From: Linyphia triangularis
Lineage: Eukaryota > Arthropoda > Arachnida > Araneae > Linyphiidae
Assembly (NCBI GenBank): GCA_963978545.1
Contig: OZ021721.1
Span: 104,365,866-104,429,865 of the forward strand
Reading direction: 5' to 3'
DNA: 64,000 nucleotides
Shown here: piece after piece, positions 57,010 to 64,000 of the stretch
Position numbering within the stretch: the first letter of the stretch is position 1
Layout: each line of letters starts with the position of its first letter
The notes under the pieces: generated by a model
Told to the model about the DNA's origin: nothing
Databases searched by the model: none
What the model saw: the letters and a program-made list of their open reading frames with translations, nothing else
Translations under genes and position numbers: made by a program

Positions 57010-57771
57010 AATTTGTCTTGTCTAAATAGAAGGTAAGACATTTAAGATGGCAGTTTAAATGATTTTCTGTTACATGTGAGGGCTAAAGGAAGACCCGGCT
57101 TAGTACCTCTATACAAGTAGTAGGTGGGAGGCACCAGACAAATCTTCATATTTTGAGATTTAATCCGAGAGTAAAGTTCCAGGTAAGAGAGCTCTGAAGA
57201 AGAAGGGGTAGGGGAGTTACAATCCTCCTTTGCGAGTTTGTCTGCCGATTCGTTTCCGTAAAAATCTACATGGAAAGGAATCCATTGGAGGTGGATATCA
57301 TGTTGAAGGGAAATTAACCATAAGTAGTGTAATATAGATATACTAGTTTTGTCTTTGACGTGGGTCCAGTTATTGAGATGTTGTAGTGAACTACGGCTAT
57401 CAGTGAGAATCCATAGATCTCCATAGTTATTTTAGTTCAGAATAGTCTCAAGACCCACTTTGATTGCTAACAGTTCGCTTCTGAAAATAGAGCAGAAGTC
57501 AGGGTTACGTTGAGAATGAGAGATTTTATCCTGTGAAGTTTCAATGTAGATGCCACTACCAGCAATATCTGTGACTACCGTCAGTAAATATCTTGATGTC
57601 ATTTTTAAGGATTTGATTTATGACCTCCAATGCTTGTTGTCTGAAGTGGTCAGGCACGTATTCCTTCTTATTAACAGGAGTAGGAAGGTTGTAGTGAAAG
57701 TAAACTCTAGAGAAATCCTCCGACGGGGATTCAGACAACAGTAAAGAGGATAAGGGTCTACATTATCAGAA
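57010..57771 (-). pseudogene. LINE RNase H domain fragment, part 2
   Basis: On the minus strand, broken frames give an RNase H domain. The first acidic residue is in KIFTDGS, then the E in FRSELLAI, the D in LTDSRSSL and the last D in GNESADKLAK, preceded by LQWIPFHV. This is the RNase H of I/Jockey/R1-related LINEs; the exact clade was not determined. In-frame stops show it is dead. The copy stops at 57771, where the 12-bp target duplication begins. Confidence 0.82.
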
Positions 57772-57783
57772 TCGTCACTTGTG
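57772..57783. repeat. LINE target-site duplication, right copy
   Basis: Exact copy of the 12 bases at 50787-50798. Confidence 0.8.
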
Positions 57784-59755
57784 ATAGTGATAATCATATA
57801 ATCAGAAAAAAGACTCAGGACACTCATCTAATATTTTTGAAACTCAGGAAGTCAACAAGTCAAGCACTTATTCCTGTTATGGTATGCTAAAACCACTGGT
57901 TCTGAATGAACGAAAAGGAAATTATTTTTAGATTTTTTTTTAAAAGATTCATTCCAATTTCTTTGGTAATTCATGCATTTCTTTTAATTAATTTATGTAA
58001 TATTTTTGTTTAAATAAAAATTAAAATATGTACTAAAAATGTATTAAATGTTTTACAATTTTCTTTTAATTTTTAAAATATCTCGTGTATACTATTTAGT
58101 GAAAATAGTGATTTCACTAATCGAAATCCATTTTGCTGGCTATTTAGGTAAGACAACAACAAATGAGCAAAATTACCTCGATATACCAGGTAATTTAGTT
58201 CATAATTTGTTTTTGTTGTTTTAAAATTGAGCGGGGAACAAAATAAATATAATTATTTTACGAAACAAATCCACAAACCATTTCTCGCAATTAGTTTGTT
58301 TGGTTTGTTCGCTTAAACCTATTTTTGTGCACAATAATGGCTAATCACGCTGAAACCTACAGCTTAACGTGGATTCCGAGCCACAACGAATATCCATACC
58401 TACACAGGATTTGAAACTCTTGAAATTAAGTATTTTTTGTTCATTTCCAAAACTCATTTTAAACTTGAAGTTGAAAAGTCACAAAGTAATGGCAGATGAA
58501 GTAGAAAAAGCTTTTGCTTAGTATTTAAATATTTTCCTAATTATTAAACCACAAATTAAACACTTATATTAATCTATATTAGCTAGTTTCATGCTTCTAT
58601 ATTGTTCGTTGCAATTATTTTATTAAAAATCAACTTGTATTGGTGATCTTATTGAGAAACTAAGCTTATAATGATTACAATAACATGGCATTAATAAATC
58701 ATGTTAGCATAATTATAAATTTCATGTGTAATGATAGTTGCTTAATTATTACTAAATTTCATCCAATGACGGTGATTCGATGCTTAAAAAAAGTACCAAA
58801 ACTATTTTATGTTTTAACACACCAAAAGTTACAACACTAAACACCTCCGTCCCTACATAATCCTCCCACCAAATTCGTCAGTTTAAAAATGTCAATCAAC
58901 GTTTTATTCGTCTAAACAACTAGTTTGATAAAAAGAAGAAGAAAAAAAAGAAACTCAATGGATTAGAATGTATAAAGTCTATTTGACTTCCAATTTATTT
59001 GTAACTTTCAATTGACTTTCAGGTAAATTAATACTATTTATTCCACCATTTTACCTTGTCCTGGTCTAGACAGAAACTCCCAGAGAAACGGGAACATCAG
59101 CAAATTGTTTGGGGATGATAGGACCAGCATGAACACTTAGTGACTGAATTTTTGTATTTGTATATATTTATATTTCTTGTTTTCTGTTATTTAATCGTTC
59201 CCTTGTTCTTTTCACGTTACCCTTGTTTGTTATTTTTTATTACTCTTGCTCCCTTGTAGGGATGTGATAATTATATGGATTAATCTTCTCAAAAAGCCAT
59301 ATAAAGCACAAATTTATTCCACCATTTATTAAGTACTGTATGAATGTCATTATAAATGCTAAAATGTGTATATCCAGAGACAATTTAATAACGTTCTCAA
59401 CAGAAATACTTTGTACTAATAATACTGTAAACTTTATTTGTACGTCTTTCGAAAAATCAATACAACGTATTCATTTTGCTCAAAATATTCATTGGCTACA
59501 GATAATACATAATTAAATTTTTCAAATTTTGTATATTTGTGTCATACACTTATTTATATATATTCTTTCCAATATTCTTTTTTTTTTTTCTTTTTTTTTT
59601 TTTTTCAATTTTGAACAAAGGTCTAAATTTTCAATGTCAATATAATCCTCAATGGAGAATTGTTCTAATATAAATTGAAATAGACTGTTTACTCTAAACA
59701 AACTCGCGTATATTAAGAACATTTAAAATCCCTAGTGACATTGAAAACTCTTTTA
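57784..59755. other. Unassigned AT-rich region
   Basis: Only the SINE fragment at 58290 and a T-run at 59579-59606 stand out. Confidence 0.4.
58290..58425 (-). mobile_element. SINE family 2 fragment
   Basis: Carries the body of family 2 (minus strand GGATATTCGTTGTGGCTCGGAATCC) but the tRNA-like head is truncated after a decayed B-box. No target duplication was found. Confidence 0.65.
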
Positions 59756-59929
59756 ACCCCAATTTTCATTACCACGTTCGCCAAGGTTACCAGGCAAAAA
59801 CTTCCCTTATAAATTGATCGTTCCCATACTTGTCAATAATGACAACTAATATACAACAGGTGATGAGGTCCCCTTATTACAATCTTGGAAAACACAAAGC
59901 TATAATAAAACGAAAGCTATTAACGTAAT

Positions 59930-60145
59930 GCGGATGAGATCGATTTTGTGGGGATAGTTGGCGAGATTTACTACAGAGCTTGGCGACAAACTATAATGTT
60001 CGGAATCTGCAGATTGTGATCCTTGGAGCAAACACCAGGGCGCATCTATTCGATGAGCAACCGAGAAAGAATACAGTGGAGTCTAGAAATTACCATGCAT
60101 GTGGTTTCCTTACCACAACTCTTGAGGAATAGTTCTGTTTTAGGT
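59930..60145 (+). other. GC-richer stretch ending in a consensus donor
   Basis: Clearly less AT-rich than its surroundings and without a long open frame. TTTTAG|gtaagt at 60144-60151 could end a non-coding first exon of a gene to the right. Purely a possibility. Confidence 0.2.
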
Positions 60146-60520
60146 AAGTTTGGGGTATTTTTATGAGTAGATCTTTTCCGTTTTTAAATTATTGTCTTTA
60201 AAATAACCACTTCAAATAGAATTTGTTATTGTAAAACATTTTAAGATAATTTTTATTACAATATTCCATGACGTCGAGAACTTACCTTACATGTGGTTTC
60301 CTTACCACAGTTCTTAAGGAATAGTTTTTTTAAGATATTTTTTGGGTGAAATCTTTACCCTTTTCAATTTATTGTCGGTAAGATTGCCGCCCGCGAAATA
60401 GAATCGTTTCTTGTAAAACATTTTAAGATAATTTTTATTCATTATACCAGGAAGTCGCGAACTTACTTTACATACGATTTCCTTGCAACTTTTGAAGTGA
60501 CATTTATGGTAAGAGACATT
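60090..60520. repeat. Tandem repeat, unit about 190 bp, 2.3 copies
   Basis: CATGTGGTTTCCTTACCACA and GTAAAACATTTTAAGATAAT recur (about 60098 and 60291; 60231 and 60413). A third partial start is at about 60470. Confidence 0.75.
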
Positions 60521-63190
60521 TATATGACTGGAGCTTATTTTCTCTCGCACTTTAAATAACCTAGGATAAAACTACGTCACCTTTTATCTTTGTGTGTGTG
60601 ATTAATAAGTTAGTTTTAGGCTAGGTTTTATGGCGCAAAAACTACTTTAGAGCAATACTGTAAAAATTAGTTTTCTCCTTCATCAAATGAAAGTTATAAA
60701 TATTGAGATGTTTTTGTGGTCTTTTATTCTAAATTAACATGAACTAAAAAGTTTGAAAAGTACATGTAGATAATTTATTACTACATATAAACATATCAAA
60801 ATTCCTTTCCCTAATATCACTTTGTAAAAAGTGGGAGCACTACTTCATACAATAATTTTTATTTACTTGTATTTAATTCTGATTATTTTATCAGTACAGA
60901 AGTAACATTCGTAAATTAATTAAATTTCAAGTTTTAATGAGTTGTTTAGTTTACTTACTTTATGGAAATTGGAATAACTAAAGTGACTGGGTTGTTGTAT
61001 TTTTTTTTTTTTTTTTTTTTTGCGCAAGAGCAACTCGATGCTATATGGAACTGTAACATTGTATCAATTATGCCTTTTAATTTTAAGCTTGGACAGATGA
61101 TAAGGCACCAGCACTTAGAGTGGCTGGATAATCGTCTGTAATATACATTCTTTCGGCACAAATAAAAATAGTTATTTCATCGACATAGAAGTGAAAAGGT
61201 GCTAACTCCAATTTAGAAAAGTTTACAGAAGAGAAAAAATCCTTCTAACGTTCTCATTCAACATCAGCTTAGTGCTTTTGTATATCACTAATTTACCAGA
61301 AATTTATTTGACAAATTGAAGCTTTTACTAATCGATGTGCCTTCTCTTCCTGTTTCTAAATATACCAAAATGTTATTTAAGACCACAAATGGAATTAGGA
61401 TCCTTTTCATTGTAAACTGACTATTTACTGCATTATCTTAAAAGTAAATATTTTTTAATTTTTTTTTTTATCATATACTATAATAGTTCAATACTTTGAA
61501 AACTAGTCATCAAAGACCAGGCTTTAAAATACCAGTTTGTTTCTTATAAGTTTCAGGATTAAACACAGTTCAGTTTAAAAGTATACTGATTTTTAAAAAA
61601 AGTACTTTTATTGAAAAATTATATACGTTATTAAAAATATCAAAACAATCGTTTGATTTTTTCAAAATCTAAAACATTCTATTAAAGTTACGGTAAGTTA
61701 AAATTGTGAATAAATAACACATTTATGCTACATTTCTATCTTATCAAGAAATAATAGTAAAGGATTTAAACTTTGGTTGATGAAAAAACTGCATGATAGA
61801 AACTTCGAAAAACAAACAAAGCTACAAACAAAATTGATACTTAAAATTTTCTTTGGAGATTATCTTTGTAACAAAATAAATAATAAACAAATAAAAATAA
61901 ACAAAATAAAGCTGAAATAAAACACTATAAAATCTCCCGGAGTCAAGATAGTCACTCTAAATAGATTGAAATAAGAACTAAGAATACAGAAAATCATAAA
62001 AGAACATTGAAAGTAAAGGTCATGTAATACTAGAAAACATAACAAATACAATAAATTGATAAAAACACGAAATAGAGTGAAGAGAAAGAAAAGTACTAAA
62101 TAAAAATTCTTCTGATACGCGATTGTTTTTTTATAAGATATTTTTTTAAAAAAAGTTTTTTCTTTTTTTTCAGCAAGAGGTATATAAACTTATTCTTATA
62201 ATTCTTTTTAAAAAAAGAGATTAATATATTCCATAAAAATAGAAAATACAATTTCAATTCTTAATTGTATTGAATCATTATACTTTTTTCTAACTAATAA
62301 AAAAATAAATTTGTTGAAGTCAGTTATTGCTTCCTTACACTGTTAAAAATTTTGGTCCACCTTGCACCAAAAATGCATGGTGGACAAATTTTTTTAACAG
62401 TGTATTCAAGTTTGTAATTTAAACATACAATGGAAAAGATTTAAAACCTAATTTTTTTTTTATCAGTGAAACTTTTATTTAAAATCCTTATGCAAGGGAG
62501 TTTTATAGATAACTGTTTCCCAGAAATATAAAAAACACACATGTAACGTTTACATTTCTTTGTATTTAGCTGTTTCATATTGGTTGAAATTGCTTGACAA
62601 TACCAAATTCTTCAAGTAATTTTAATACATCTGGTTTTAGCTATTAAAAAAAATAGGAATTAGCTGACAATAAAGAGTAAACTATTTAACCTTGAATATT
62701 CATGCATAATTTATTTTTGTTTTTGTTGACATCCGCATCCCATCAAGCTAATGACTTAGAATGCAAACGGATCGAAGTCTCCGAACCGCTACAGCTAAAA
62801 GATGAGACAGAGGTTTACACTACTAGGGATCATACAAATATTGACAAACTTTTCGAGTCTAGGAAACAAAGAATATTTATAAAAGAGCACCGCTTTTTAA
62901 ATCTTTTATATTAACTTCTTTTGTGTGTATATGTGTGGGTGGGTAGCTAGGTATGTGGATAGTGGGAGAATCTGTGGAGGCCTAATTAACCCTCTTGCCG
63001 TCATCCAATCGGACTGAAAGTTGCCACATAGATTCGATGTCGATGGCAATGCATTCCATCAAATTTTGGAGGCTGTCACTAAAAGGTCGCTTTTACGGAA
63101 TACTAATAAACCTACTATAAACCTAAGATATAAACGATAATTTTTCAAAATATGATTGTAGATATTACTTTTAACTTCTTTTTCTACAAG
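60521..63190. other. Unassigned AT-rich region
   Basis: Contains T-runs at 60999-61021 and the small foldback at 62337. A 70-codon frame at 62702 matches nothing known. Confidence 0.4.
62337..62403. mobile_element. Short foldback MITE with ACACTGTTAAAA ends
   Basis: A 67-bp inverted repeat with the same ends and GGTCCACCTTGCACCAAAAA core as the element at 10986. It is flanked by T on the left and A on the right, compatible with a TA target of Tc1/mariner type. Confidence 0.65.
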
Positions 63191-63204
63191 TAACGATTTA
63201 TTTT

Positions 63205-63660
63205 ATTCTTAGAGCGATAACCCAAATCCAGATGTTGAATCGAAAAATAATGAAATGATAAATCAAAATTGTATAAAAACTTACAAACACTAAACTATCT
63301 CCATTTTTTATAATAAAGATAGTAATAAGATATCAACAAGAATTGTTCTGAATATGAATGTATATTACTTTTAACTTTTTTTTTCTATAAATAACAATTT
63401 ATTTTAATCTTATAGCGATAACCCAAATCCAGATGTTAAAATTGAAAAATAATAAAATATTAAATCAAAATTTAACTAAAAAAAAAAACCTTAGAAACAC
63501 TAAACTATCACCATATTTTTAGTAAATATAATAATAATATTTAAACAAGAATTGTACTAAATATGAAGATTTATATTGTTTTTAACTTCTTTTTTAAAAA
63601 ATGATAATTTATTTTATTTTTAGAGCGAAAATCCAAATCAAGATGTTAGAATCGAAAAAG
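63205..63660. repeat. Tandem repeat, unit about 205 bp, with acceptor-like sites
   Basis: AGCGATAACCCAAATCCAGATGTT occurs at 63213 and 63415 and, as AGCGAAAATCCAAATCAAGA, at 63624. Each is preceded by a T-rich tract ending TTAG, ATAG or TTTAG. Confidence 0.75.
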
Positions 63661-63740
63661 GAACTTGCAGTGTTAGAAACTAACCTGACAAGTGCCTCCA
63701 CGAAGCGTAGTCCCTTTCATTTACTCTCAAGCATATTCAG
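63624..63740 (+). CDS. Unrecognised possible exon at the end of a tandem array
   Basis: Follows attttatttttag and ends cag|gtatat. One frame is open throughout: AKIQIKMLESKKELAVLETN, then LTSASTKRSPFHLLSSIFR, which looks helical and charged. The first about 40 bp are the third copy of a roughly 207-bp tandem repeat whose earlier copies (63213, 63415) repeat the acceptor and the same opening frame. No family was recognised and the gene would continue to the right of the window. Confidence 0.25.
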
Positions 63741-64000
63741 GTATATTTTGTTCATTGTTAAAAATTATTTTTAATTTATTTATTTGATAAACAATTGCTG
63801 CCGTTCAAAGTTGATCATCACTTCGCTATAAAATCGATTAATAATTACTTCATAAGTTACAAGTCTATGAAATGAAGGAATTAAATCTAATAAAAGTCAA
63901 CAACTGAAAATGTTAACAGGGAAAAAACAAGATTAATTTGATAAACTAAATAAAATATTTCATCTTAATTTATTAACATCATTTTTGTTATGTTATGTCT

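Noticed and set aside
57556..57827. Independent small genes on the minus strand
   Set aside because: They are pieces of the LINE RNase H fragment in different frames.
62702..62914. 70-codon frame beginning with a hydrophobic stretch, as a secreted peptide
   Set aside because: No cleavage-site or precursor pattern, no splice partner and no family match.

Overview
The window looks like a piece of an AT-rich animal nuclear genome, most likely an arthropod (perhaps a chelicerate, but the sequence alone does not settle that). Genes are split into short exons by multi-kilobase introns with GT-AG junctions. There are tRNA-derived SINEs, LINE fragments, many small DNA-transposon derivatives, and long (TG)n and (TTTA)n microsatellites. 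No bacterial operon, CRISPR array or rRNA is present.

Two genes are well supported. (1) On the + strand, five exons (4254-4396, 14744-14885, 21898-22109, 29609-29741, 32026-33192) give the C-terminal part of an sn-1-specific diacylglycerol lipase of the DAGL-alpha/inaE type. The intron phases agree, and the Ser, Asp and His of the catalytic triad fall in the first three exons. The N-terminal membrane domain lies left of the window. (2) On the - strand, four exons (46719-46699, 42425-42320, 40742-40608, 37486-37317) give a complete UPF0488 protein of about 143 residues, the family of human C8orf33 and Drosophila CG14286. The two genes converge. A 2.6-kb DNA-transposon copy (33769-36387), itself carrying a nested element, sits between their 3' ends.

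The most striking element is a young, nearly complete LTR retrotransposon at 50986-57004. Its 312-bp LTRs differ at 3 positions, its TSD is AGTGT and its primer site is of tRNA-Ser type. Its pol has Ty3/gypsy-type domains, but integrase lies before reverse transcriptase (PR-INT-RT-RNase H). This is the Gmr1-like order, described in deuterostomes. One in-frame TAG interrupts gag. The element is inserted in a 5'-truncated LINE (RNase H fragment), which is bounded by its own 12-bp TSD.

Layout: 1-4253 holds a SINE, two hAT-like elements and a Harbinger-like MITE. 4397-14743 (intron) holds tandem repeats, microsatellites, foldback elements and MITEs. 14886-21897 (intron) holds an RTE-type LINE beginning about 10 bp after the donor, five SINEs and a hAT copy. 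22110-29608 (intron) holds MITE, piggyBac-like, Tc1-like and hAT copies and a candidate microexon. 29742-32025 (intron) holds an 84-bp tandem repeat and an inverted pair of transposase fragments. 33193-37316 is the convergent intergenic region. 37487-46698 holds the UPF0488 introns, with a hairpin, minisatellites and a promoter-like block. 46720-50786 is mostly unassigned. 50787-57783 is the nested LINE/LTR locus. 57784-64000 is mostly unassigned, with two tandem arrays near 60 and 63 kb.
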